Shown here one piece after another: positions 34,763 to 42,135 of a stretch of DNA of 64,000 bases. The notes beneath the pieces are model-generated. The model saw nothing but the letters and a program-made list of their open reading frames with translations, ran no database searches and was not told the DNA's origin. The position numbers and the translations under genes are program-made. Source of the stretch: Algibacter_G agarivorans (GTDB lineage: Bacteria > Bacteroidota > Bacteroidia > Flavobacteriales > Flavobacteriaceae). Positions within the stretch are counted from its first letter, which is position 1. Every line of letters begins with the position of its first letter. Location: contig NZ_BAABJJ010000011.1 in assembly GCF_039543245.1 (NCBI RefSeq), positions 124,001-188,000 of the forward strand, read 5' to 3'.

Positions 34763-35272
34763 ATGACCGTTGAATCCATAATAAGTCAATTAGAGCGAAA
34801 CAGGAACGTATTTGAAACTCTTCTAACAGGCATGAAAGAAGATCAATATTTTTGGCGGCCAGCCCCAGATACATGGTGTTTACTTGAAATAGTTTGCCAT
34901 TTATTTGATGAAGAACGTGAAGATTTTAGAGCTCGAGTCAAGCATACTCTTGAAAATCCATCCGAAGAATTGATACCCATAAATCCTGAAGGTTGGGTTG
35001 TTGAACGGGATTATGTTTCTAAACATTATAAGGAAACACTAAAGGCGTTTTTATCTGAACGTGATACCTCTATAATATGGCTAAAATCATTAAATAATAA
35101 AAATTGGGAACTGGCAGTTAAACACTCAGTACTTGGTGATCTATCTGCTAAATTATTTTTAAATAATTGGCTGGCTCATGACTATTTGCATTTGCGCCAA
35201 ATAATTAGATATCAATATTTTTACTTAAAAGAAAACAGTGGGACTAATTTGCAATATGCCGGGGATTGGTAG
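34763..35272 (+). CDS. DinB/YfiT-family putative metal-dependent hydrolase or thiol transferase
   Basis: 169 residues in a four-helix-bundle DinB_2-type fold. The probable metal-binding histidines are in EIVCHLFDEERED (about residue 46) and in the C-terminal WLAHDYLHLRQIIRYQY. The substrate is unknown; family members include thiol S-transferases and stress-induced proteins. First gene of a tight group: DinB, GNAT, zinc-ribbon protein, broken GIDE gene, with intergenic gaps of only a few bases. Confidence 0.85.
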   Translation: MTVESIISQLERNRNVFETLLTGMKEDQYFWRPAPDTWCLLEIVCHLFDEEREDFRARVKHTLENPSEELIPINPEGWVVERDYVSKHYKETLKAFLSERDTSIIWLKSLNNKNWELAVKHSVLGDLSAKLFLNNWLAHDYLHLRQIIRYQYFYLKENSGTNLQYAGDW

Positions 35273-35286
35273 AAAATAAAGAAGAC

Positions 35287-35817
35287 ATGAAATTGCATAT
35301 AGAAACCGAAAGGCTAATTTTAAGAGAACTTAGGTTAACCGATTTAGAAGGTATGTTCGAACTCGATTCTAATCCTTCTGTTCATAAATATTTAGGAAAC
35401 AAACCAGTTAAAACCAAAGAAGAATCTCAAAAAATATTAGGTAGTATTATCAATCAATATAAAGAACGTGGTATTGGTAGATTTGCAGCTATTGAAAAAT
35501 CTTCAGGCCATTTTATTGGCTGGTCCGGGATACGACTTAATACAGAATATAACATGAATGGCCATGTAAAATATTATGATGTTGGTTACAGGCTCATATC
35601 AAAATATTGGGGAAAAGGCTATGCGACTGAATCCGGAAAAGCAGCCGTAAATTATGCGTTTAGGATTCTAAAATTACCTGAACTATTTGCAATAACCGAA
35701 ATAGGTAATCAAGCATCGCATAACGCGTTATTAAAAATCGGATTAGAATATGTAGAAGACTTTTATTTTGAAGAAGAAAAACTAAACCTTCGTTGGTATA
35801 AAATAGAAAACAAATAA
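35287..35817 (+). CDS. RimJ/RimL-type GNAT acetyltransferase
   Basis: 176 residues. Seen: IETERLILRELRLTDLEGMF, SSGHFIGWSGIRLN, the acetyl-CoA loop ISKYWGKGYATESGKAAVNY and the C-terminal NQASHNALLKIGLEYVEDFY, all standard for ribosomal-protein-type N-acetyltransferases. An upstream TTG at 35266 would overlap the DinB gene; the ATG at 35287 gives the usual MKLHIETERL start. Target unknown. Confidence 0.88.
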   Translation: MKLHIETERLILRELRLTDLEGMFELDSNPSVHKYLGNKPVKTKEESQKILGSIINQYKERGIGRFAAIEKSSGHFIGWSGIRLNTEYNMNGHVKYYDVGYRLISKYWGKGYATESGKAAVNYAFRILKLPELFAITEIGNQASHNALLKIGLEYVEDFYFEEEKLNLRWYKIENK

Positions 35818-35819
35818 TT

Positions 35820-36170
35820 ATGCAAAAACAATGCTTAGAGTGTGGCGATAAAATTATAGGCAGAATTGATAAAAAATTCTGTAGTGATGGTTGCAGAAAC
35901 GCCTATAACAATAAAGTAAATAAGGATAGTAAAAATTTAATCCGAAATACAAACAATCGACTTCGCAAAAATTATAGAATTTTAGAAAGCTTAAATCCAA
36001 ATCAAAAAACAAGAACCTCAAGAGCAAAACTTATTGAGGCAGGTTTCGATTTTAATTACTTTACAAGTATTTACACGACCAAAGCTGGAACTATATATTA
36101 TTTTGTCTATGACCAAGGTTATTTGCCTTTAGAAGGTGATTACTATGCATTAGTAAAAAGAGAAAGCTAA
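35820..36170 (+). CDS. Small zinc-ribbon protein of unknown function
   Basis: 116 residues, cytoplasmic. The N-terminus carries QCLECGDKI and KFCSDGCRNAYNN, that is CxxC followed about 13 residues later by CxxxC, a treble-clef or zinc-ribbon site. Then comes a basic helical stretch (NLIRNTNNRLRKNYRILE) and a beta-rich C-terminus with IYTTKAGTIYYFVYDQGYLP. The basic region suggests nucleic-acid contact but no function is known to me. It lies 2 bp after the GNAT gene and 1 bp before the GIDE pseudogene. Confidence 0.8.
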   Translation: MQKQCLECGDKIIGRIDKKFCSDGCRNAYNNKVNKDSKNLIRNTNNRLRKNYRILESLNPNQKTRTSRAKLIEAGFDFNYFTSIYTTKAGTIYYFVYDQGYLPLEGDYYALVKRES

Positions 36171-36171
36171 T

Positions 36172-36890
36172 TTGGAAGAGGTTCTGTTGTTTCTAAAAGA
36201 AAATTTTAATGTATTAATTCCAGTTGCTATGTTTTCTGCATTTGGAGCAATAGCTGTTGTAGCTCATTATTTTAGCAGTAAGAAAATAATGCTCCGTGAG
36301 TTTAAAAAAAGCAGAAAGAAATCTATTAATAGTATTAGGGAAACCGAATATGCTAAAGTTATAGGAAAAGCAAAACATGTAAACGAACCTTTAATAGCGC
36401 CTTTAAGCGGCAGGTAATGTGTTTATTATCATGTTGTTGTAGAAGTAAAAGGGGGTGAAAGCTGGAGAAAAATTATAAACGATGAAAAAGCGCAGGATTT
36501 TTTTATTGAAAGTAATTCTGAAATGGCTATTGTGAAAATTTCAGGAATACAAAAAAGTATGAGACGATTGTTTTTAGTAAAAGATTACAAGCGAAATTCT
36601 GGATTTAGATATGACGCTCCAGAAAAATTAAAAGCTTATTTAAAGCAACATAATAAAAAAAGTACTGGTCTTTTGGGTATTAATAAAACCATACGTTATA
36701 CAGAAGGTGTAATAGAACTGAATGAACCCATTCCATTGCAGTTAAAGGAATTGCTAAATGGAAAGTTTTAAAAAATGCTATTGAAGGCTATTCCTATTCA
36801 AAAATATTAACACTAGGGGGCACAAAAAAAGAAAAGCTTTTGATTACGGATGAACCAAAAGCTTTATTGTGGGTAATTGATAGACTTTAG
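36172..36890 (+). pseudogene. Broken GIDE-domain membrane protein (E3-ligase-like family)
   Basis: A single reading frame starts with TTG at 36172 and has a membrane span (LIPVAMFSAFGAIAVVAHYF). It reads ETEYAKVIGKAKHVNEPLIA and PLSGR, meets TAA at 36418-36420, and then goes on in the same frame as CVYYHVVVEVKGGESWRKII. That PLSG-x-CVYY sequence is the hallmark of the GIDE domain of mitochondrial MUL1-like proteins and their bacterial relatives. Near 36766 one base is missing in an A/T run, after which the frame continues as VLKNAIEGYSYSKILTLGG to a stop at 36890. One nonsense and one frameshift lesion make it a pseudogene, unless both are sequencing errors. Confidence 0.75.
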
Positions 36891-36891
36891 T

Positions 36892-37356
36892 CTATTTCCA
36901 ATTTTGTCCTTTCAATTTCATGGCTGCTTTAAGTACATCTTTCTGACTTATTTGTCCAACCAGTTTGCCGTTTTCTACAATAGGGAATCTACGGCGTTTA
37001 GCTTCTAAAAACTTATTGGCAGCATCAAAAATATTCATATTACCATCAATGGTTTCAACATTCATAGCCATATGCTTTTCAATGGTTTTGTCTTGCATGG
37101 GCATATTATAATAACGGCTTTCGCTAATTTGTTTTATACAATCACCTTCAGATATGATCCCAATCAACTCATTTTTGTCATTAACTACCGGACCACCAGA
37201 AATTCTGTTATTAATTAAAGCTTGCATAACGCTTTCAATAGTCTGGTCTGGAGTAAATGTTATCAAATCCCTGGTCATATAATCCCTAACCGTTAAAGAG
37301 GTGTCGTCGGTTGTATTTTGCTGTCTTCTAGCCCCTTGAAAACTTTTTATTCCCAT
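36892..37356 (-). CDS. CBS-domain pair protein
   Basis: 154 residues made of two CBS motifs: VRDYMTRDLITFTPDQTIES to about 85, and KHMAMNVETIDGNMNIFDAA to the end. Such pairs bind adenosine nucleotides (AMP, ATP, SAM) and act as small energy sensors. No other domain is attached, so the partner is unknown. The sequence GGPVVNDKNELIGIISEGD is typical of the first repeat. It faces the GIDE pseudogene, with its stop only 2 bp from that gene's last codon. Confidence 0.9.
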   Translation of the reverse strand: MGIKSFQGARRQQNTTDDTSLTVRDYMTRDLITFTPDQTIESVMQALINNRISGGPVVNDKNELIGIISEGDCIKQISESRYYNMPMQDKTIEKHMAMNVETIDGNMNIFDAANKFLEAKRRRFPIVENGKLVGQISQKDVLKAAMKLKGQNWK

Positions 37357-37612
37357 AATTTATAAATATTTTAATCTTAAATATACTTATTTAATTTTAG
37401 ATTTCCTAAATAAATAAGCTTTTAGATTTAATAAGTTCTTGTATTTGGGCTTTTGTAAACTGGTTATCAATATTTTAAAATGTTCAAGATATTTGGGTTT
37501 TCACATCCTAATTTAATAGATTATTCACATCTCTTAAAATAAATTAGCATTCTTTTAAGGGTTTAAATATTAATTTTTTATAGTTTTAGCCCACAAAAAA
37601 TAAACATTTAAG

Positions 37613-38326
37613 ATGAAAAAATTATTTGGATTGCTTTTATTGGTAAGTAGCTTTATGTTGAGTGCTCAAACGAGCTCAGAATTAATAGCACATTATGAGA
37701 CTTATTATAAGCAAATGAGGGCGCAAGGAGATGTGCAAGGGATTATAAATGGGATGACACATTTAAATATATTGTCGCCTTCTCAAGCAAGAGAAGATAC
37801 ATTAGCTTACATATATATGAATGAAAACAAGTTCATGCAAGCACTTAACACCATTGGAATTGAAAAAAACGCTACGGATTCTGATATTTCAGTTGAGGTT
37901 AAAGCCATATCGTTAAAATCTGTAAAGCAGCCAAAATTAGCAATTGGATTCTTCGAGGAATTATTTAAAAGAGGGCCAAACGCATTGATAGCTTATGAAT
38001 TGGCAGAGCTTAGCATGCAAATTCAGAATTTAACTGAAGCAGAAAAACATATTGCTTATGGTTTAGCAAATGCTAAAGATGATGAGAAGAAAGCGTTTTA
38101 TGAAACTCAAACCCCTTATGAGGTGCCTTTGAAATCAGCTTTTATGTATTTAAATGCAATACATATTTTTAATAAGGATAAAAAAACAAATATTGATGCA
38201 GCAGTTGATGTTTTGGATGCCGCTTTAAAAACAGCACCTAACTTTAATTTAATTCAGTTAACAAAAAATGAGTTATTAAGACAAAAACAAGTCTTACAAA
38301 CTCAAGCAGCACAGTCTAAAAACTAA
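37613..38326 (+). CDS. Exported TPR-like protein of unknown function
   Basis: 237 residues; signal peptide MKKLFGLLLLVSSFMLSAQ. The mature part is all helical with TPR-like hairpins: AYIYMNENKFMQALNTIGIE, LAIGFFEELFKRGPNALIAY, AELSMQIQNLTEAEKHIAYG and VDVLDAALKTAPNFNLIQLT. It is probably a periplasmic interaction module. No operon partner; a strong terminator follows. Confidence 0.8.
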   Translation: MKKLFGLLLLVSSFMLSAQTSSELIAHYETYYKQMRAQGDVQGIINGMTHLNILSPSQAREDTLAYIYMNENKFMQALNTIGIEKNATDSDISVEVKAISLKSVKQPKLAIGFFEELFKRGPNALIAYELAELSMQIQNLTEAEKHIAYGLANAKDDEKKAFYETQTPYEVPLKSAFMYLNAIHIFNKDKKTNIDAAVDVLDAALKTAPNFNLIQLTKNELLRQKQVLQTQAAQSKN

Positions 38327-38344
38327 TAACTTTAATATATAAGC

Positions 38345-38379
38345 AAAAAGGTCGGTTCTAATTTAGAACTGACCTTTTT
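38345..38379 (+). terminator. Terminator after the TPR-like gene
   Basis: AAAAAGGTC-G-GTTCT (38345-38359) pairs with AGAAC-T-GACCTTTTT (38365-38379) with one G-T pair, ending in five T. Confidence 0.9.
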
Positions 38380-38613
38380 GTTTGAAATACAATTATTTGG
38401 GGCAAGGTAAACTCATGCTTTTACTTAATGGCCATTTTTGCCAACTAATAAACAAATAAAACAGAAAGGGGGTAAAAAGAATATAATTAACACGAATAAA
38501 AAATCTTTAGATTTTTTAAAAATTAGTGTAGATTACTTTTGTATTTAATCCATAATAAACAAAAGATTAGTGTATTCATGGCATTTTTAATAAAGTATGC
38601 GTTTGCCAGTTAT

Positions 38614-39141
38614 TTATGGTTTTTCAATAGAACGACTGTCAAATTCTATTTTTTTATTCATTTGCATATTCAGATTGGAAAAAGACACCAAAAACTCTTT
38701 AATAACAGCTATAAGCTCTTCCTTACTTGTTGTAGATAAATTTGATAAACTTTCAAGTTTATAAAGTTTCGTTTCTAATACTAAAATTCTTGCCGTTATG
38801 GATGCAGAGTTAACTTGCTCTGGTATATTGCTTTTTAGTTCTTTTAAAAGTAATTTAATAACGGTTTTATTATCATTAAAAAAGCTTAAATCCCCTTTTT
38901 TAACATCTGTTATAAGATCTTGTAGTTGCGAATATTCTACCCAATCTTCAATGGTGTCCTCGGTTTTCAAATCTAAAGCATACTCAACATATTTTATTTT
39001 AGAAATGTCTTTTTCGGTTATTTCTTGTCTAATACTTTGCTCAGTGGCATCTGCAGATGTGTTTTCTTGAGTCTTTTTACAGGAAAAACATAAAATAAAT
39101 AGACTAATTACAAATAAGATTTTATTGTGCATGGGTTTCAT
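38614..39141 (-). CDS. Putative lipoprotein of unknown function
   Basis: 175 residues. The N-terminus KILFVISLFILCFSCKK has a hydrophobic core and a lipobox ending at Cys21, so it is probably lipidated. The mature part is helical and highly charged (YVEYALDLKTEDTIEDWVEY, LEELxx-type leucine spacing in SITARILVLETKLYKLESLS) and suggests a coiled coil of about 100 residues. A start at Met4 (MHNKIL) is equally possible. Not recognised. Confidence 0.75.
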   Translation of the reverse strand: MKPMHNKILFVISLFILCFSCKKTQENTSADATEQSIRQEITEKDISKIKYVEYALDLKTEDTIEDWVEYSQLQDLITDVKKGDLSFFNDNKTVIKLLLKELKSNIPEQVNSASITARILVLETKLYKLESLSNLSTTSKEELIAVIKEFLVSFSNLNMQMNKKIEFDSRSIEKP

Positions 39142-39173
39142 TTAAAATGATAGGATACAAAGATATAGTAATA

Positions 39174-39332
39174 GAACTCATTTAAACTTTTTCAATTGGC
39201 TAAAAAATTGCCCTTTAGCACCCATTTTTTGTCTTTTTTTCGTTCCGTAGCGATGCTATGCAACTCAAAAAAACCTTCAACTGGTCACAAAACGACTAAT
39301 TTTCGCCTCAATCCAAAAAGTTTAATTAGTTC
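39174..39332. repeat. MITE-like element with imperfect terminal inverted repeats
   Basis: About 159 bp bounded by GAACTCATTTAAACTTTTT (from 39174) and, on the other strand from 39332, GAACTAATTAAACTTTTT, differing by one base and one indel in 19; the similarity continues a few bases inward. The interior holds no gene and has a T-run and a small palindrome (CGTAGCGATGCTATG). The ends are flanked by ATA on both sides. It fills most of the 39142-39450 gap. Confidence 0.5.
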
Positions 39333-39450
39333 ATAGTTTATTTTTTAACTAAATAAGACATTAGCAAATTAAAAATATTTGCACTTTAAAATGTGATATT
39401 ATCAATAAAATCTTGTTAATTTTGAATAATTCTTACAATAATGATTTTAA

Positions 39451-40422
39451 ATGGGTTCTAAAATATTAATTATTGGTGCTTGTGGGCAAATTGGTTCGGA
39501 ATTAACATATAAGTTGCGACACATTTATGGTGACGATAATGTCATTGCAAGCGATATTAGTTATAGCAATAAAGAAATTGTTAATTCTGGTATTTTTGAA
39601 ATTGTTGATGCCCAAGATTATGCAAGCGTTAAAACGTGTATTGAAAAATTTAAGATAGATACCGTTTATTTAATGGCAGCAATGCTAAGTGCAACTGGCG
39701 AAAAATACCCGGTCAAGGCATGGGATTTAAACACCTCGTCCTTATTTCACGTATTAAACCTTGCTAAAGCTAAGTTTATTAAAAAAATATTTTGGCCTTC
39801 TAGTATTGCGGTTTTTGGCCCGACAACCCCAACAGAATACACCCCGCAATATACCGTTATGGAGCCAACAACGGTTTACGGGATTACTAAACAAGTTGGG
39901 GAGCGTTGGTGTGAGTATTACCATAATAAATATAATGTAGATGTAAGGAGTCTGCGTTATCCAGGTATTATTAGTTGGAAAACATTACCAGGCGGAGGCA
40001 CTACGGATTATGCTGTTGAAATTTATCATAAAGCTATAACCGATAAATTTTATGATTGTTTTTTGAAAACAGATACCAAACTTCCTATGATGTTTATGGA
40101 TGATGCTATTAAAGCGACTATTGATATTATGAAAGCTAAACCGAGTGCCGTTAAAATTAGGTCGTCATACAATCTTGCAGCCATAAGTTTTACACCAAGA
40201 GAAGTTGCGGCATGTATTAAAAAACATATTCCGGAGTTTAAAATAGTTTATAACCCAGATTACAGACAGCAAATTGCCAACAGTTGGCCAAAAAGTATAA
40301 ATGACTCTTATGCAAGACAAGATTGGAGCTGGAAACATGCCTTTTCTTTAGAGGGTATTACGGAAGAAATGCTTTTTCAGCTGAACAAAAGGTATAATGG
40401 AATTTTAAGGAAGTCTCATTAG
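39451..40422 (+). CDS. Short-chain L-threonine 3-dehydrogenase
   Basis: 323 residues of the extended SDR (UDP-galactose-epimerase-like) family. It oxidises L-threonine to 2-amino-3-ketobutyrate with NAD+. Seen: ILIIGACGQIGSELTYKLR (Rossmann glycine motif), YLMAAMLSATGEKYP, FWPSSIAVFGPTTP with the catalytic Ser/Thr region, and the catalytic YGITKQVGERWCEYY (Tyr-x3-Lys), then LRYPGIISWKTLPGGGTTDY. That last block is characteristic of the SDR-type threonine dehydrogenase described from Flavobacterium frigidimaris and relatives. Stand-alone gene. Confidence 0.9.
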   Translation: MGSKILIIGACGQIGSELTYKLRHIYGDDNVIASDISYSNKEIVNSGIFEIVDAQDYASVKTCIEKFKIDTVYLMAAMLSATGEKYPVKAWDLNTSSLFHVLNLAKAKFIKKIFWPSSIAVFGPTTPTEYTPQYTVMEPTTVYGITKQVGERWCEYYHNKYNVDVRSLRYPGIISWKTLPGGGTTDYAVEIYHKAITDKFYDCFLKTDTKLPMMFMDDAIKATIDIMKAKPSAVKIRSSYNLAAISFTPREVAACIKKHIPEFKIVYNPDYRQQIANSWPKSINDSYARQDWSWKHAFSLEGITEEMLFQLNKRYNGILRKSH

Positions 40423-40476
40423 TTCAATATAAAGCACACAATTAAAGATGAAGTTTTTATTAAAATTCTTTAGTTG

Positions 40477-40484
40477 TATATTTG
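40477..40484 (+). promoter_or_regulatory. -7 element upstream of the HupE-like gene
   Basis: TATATTTG, a perfect TAnnTTTG match, lies 21 bp before the ATG at 40505 and inside the longer open frame that begins at 40448. It supports 40505 as the true start. No clear -33 TTG is present. Confidence 0.45.
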
Positions 40485-40504
40485 GAACCCAAATCTTAAT
40501 AATT

Positions 40505-41095
40505 ATGCTTCAAAATTTCTGGTTTAATGTCGAATATGGTATCAATCATGTACTTGATATTAATGCTTACGACCACGTTTTATTTTTAATTGTATTAACC
40601 GTTCCTTACGTTTTTAAAAACTGGAAACGTGTCTTGTTGCTCGTTTCTATGTTTACCTTGGGGCATACGTTGTCTCTGGTTTTAGCAGCCTACAATGTGG
40701 TAACAGTAAATGCTGCAGTGGTTGAATTTTTAATACCCATCACAATATTGATTGTCGCCCTTTTTAATGTATTTACCTCTGGAAAAGGTGCGCAACGAGA
40801 AAAAGTAGGTGTTTTGTTTTTGTCTACACTATTCTTTGGTTTGGTACATGGATTAGGCTTTGCGCGCGAATTTAAAATGCTATTAGGAGACACCGATAAT
40901 AAATTAGTGCTATTATTAGAGTTCGCCTTAGGTATAGAGCTGGCTCAAATCATTATTGTGTTCATCGTTTTATTTTTAGGATATGTGGTGCAAACTATTT
41001 TTAGGTTTACAAAGCGCGACTGGATTATGGTTATTTCTGCTATTGTTGTTGGTTTGGTTATTCCTATGATTTTGAATAGCGACTTTTTGTCTTAA
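40505..41095 (+). CDS. HupE/UreJ-family membrane protein
   Basis: 196 residues, six to seven membrane spans. The family opening FWFNVEYGINHVLDINAYDH, followed by FTLGHTLSLVLAA and FFGLVHGLGFAREFKMLL with conserved His and Asp residues, matches the HupE/UreJ_2 group thought to move nickel or cobalt. The start at 40505 (MLQNFWF) follows a -7 element and matches the usual family start; 40448 would add a 19-residue hydrophobic extension. No hydrogenase or urease gene is nearby. Confidence 0.8.
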   Translation: MLQNFWFNVEYGINHVLDINAYDHVLFLIVLTVPYVFKNWKRVLLLVSMFTLGHTLSLVLAAYNVVTVNAAVVEFLIPITILIVALFNVFTSGKGAQREKVGVLFLSTLFFGLVHGLGFAREFKMLLGDTDNKLVLLLEFALGIELAQIIIVFIVLFLGYVVQTIFRFTKRDWIMVISAIVVGLVIPMILNSDFLS

Positions 41096-41105
41096 AATTT
41101 TATTT

Positions 41106-41260
41106 GGGCGTTACCACAAGGGTCGGGCTATCCGTTACAATCTTTTCATGTGCTGAACTTGTTTTAGTATCTTATCAAGTGTGTCAATCACATAATAATT
41201 ATATTTCAATCAAATATTTAGTAAGCACATAAAAAGGATTTCCACTGCTATCCCTAACGC
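41106..41260. repeat. Dispersed repeat, copy A of an inverted pair
   Basis: Begins GGGCGTTACC and ends CCCTAACGC. Inside are GGGTCGGGCTATCCGTTAC, CTGAACTTGTTTTAGTATC and GGATTTCCACTGCTATCC. I know this architecture as a common intergenic repeat in flavobacteria. The second copy (41492-41684) is in reverse orientation. The DNA between the two (41261-41491) holds fragments such as CTCTGTGAATCATTGCGAAT but no gene I can support. Confidence 0.6.
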
Positions 41261-41491
41261 GTTTGTTTGTCATGTTCAGTTCTTAATTCGAAGATTTTGT
41301 ATAGTCAGCTATAAAACCTTTTTTTTTCTCTGTGAATCATTGCGAATTCTCCGAGGAACTCTGTGAAATAAGAATTTTAATAATATCTCAATCTCTAACG
41401 GGAAACCAGTTCAAGAACAAACTTTCGTAAAACTTTAACGAACTTACGTTGTAATTAAAATACGAACTAACTATATTCGTTATATTGAGTA

Positions 41492-41684
41492 GCGTTAAGG
41501 ATAGAAGCGGCATCCTTTTTTGTGTTGTACTAAAAGTTTTAAGCAATATCAATACTTTAATGTACAGAATTCCCTTGATGAGATACTGAAACAAGTTCAG
41601 CACAAGAAAGATATAGCGTATAGCCTGACCCGAATTGTTCTAAAGTTTAAATGATAACTTAAAGCTTTGAATGAGGGTAACGCC
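41492..41684. repeat. Dispersed repeat, copy B, inverted relative to copy A
   Basis: Read on the minus strand it starts GGCGTTACCC, contains CGGGTCAGGCTATA, CTGAACTTGTTTCAGTATC and GGATGCCGCTTCTATCC, and ends TTAACGC, matching copy A block by block with two longer spacers. It ends 20 bp before the dCMP deaminase gene. Confidence 0.6.
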
Positions 41685-41703
41685 ATAATTATAAAATAAA
41701 TTA

Positions 41704-42135
41704 ATGCCAGAAAACAAACAACTTAAGTACGATAAGGCTTATTTGAGAATTGCACAGGAGTGGGGTAAATTGTCTTACTGCAACCGCAGACAAGTTGGAG
41801 CTATTATTGTAAAGGATAGAATGATAATTTCAGACGGGTACAATGGTACGCCATCAGGGTTTGAGAATTTTTGTGAAGATGATGAAGGCTACACCAAATG
41901 GTATGTATTGCATGCCGAGGCCAATGCTATTTTAAAAGTGGCATCATCAACACAGTCGTGCAAAGGTGCAACACTTTATATAACCATGTCGCCTTGTAAA
42001 GAATGTAGTAAATTAATACACCAAGCTGGTGTTGTAAAAGTGGTTTATAACAAGGCTTATAAAGACGATTCTGGATTAAAATTCTTGAAAAAAGCAGGAA
42101 TTGAACTTGAATTAATCGAAGATTTAAAAGCGTAA
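41704..42135 (+). CDS. dCMP/cytidine deaminase-family protein
   Basis: 143 residues. Seen: SYCNRRQVGAIIVKDRMIIS, SDGYNGTPSGFENFCED, the zinc site with catalytic Glu in VLHAEANAIL and the second zinc-binding pair in MSPCKECSKLIHQAG. The ComEB-type arrangement and NGTPSG motif fit deoxycytidylate deaminase, which turns dCMP into dUMP for thymidylate synthesis. The stop codon shares one base with the ATG of the following protease gene. Confidence 0.92.
   Translation: MPENKQLKYDKAYLRIAQEWGKLSYCNRRQVGAIIVKDRMIISDGYNGTPSGFENFCEDDEGYTKWYVLHAEANAILKVASSTQSCKGATLYITMSPCKECSKLIHQAGVVKVVYNKAYKDDSGLKFLKKAGIELELIEDLKA

Noticed and set aside
36418..36420. In-frame TAA in the GIDE gene as possible recoding
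   Set aside because: TAA is not used for selenocysteine or pyrrolysine insertion, and a second lesion (frameshift) lies downstream, so a pseudogene or sequencing error is simpler.
41388..41603. Minus-strand open frame of 71 codons in the gap before the dCMP deaminase gene
   Set aside because: It runs into dispersed repeat copy B, has no recognisable motif, and similar chance frames are expected in this AT-rich gap.
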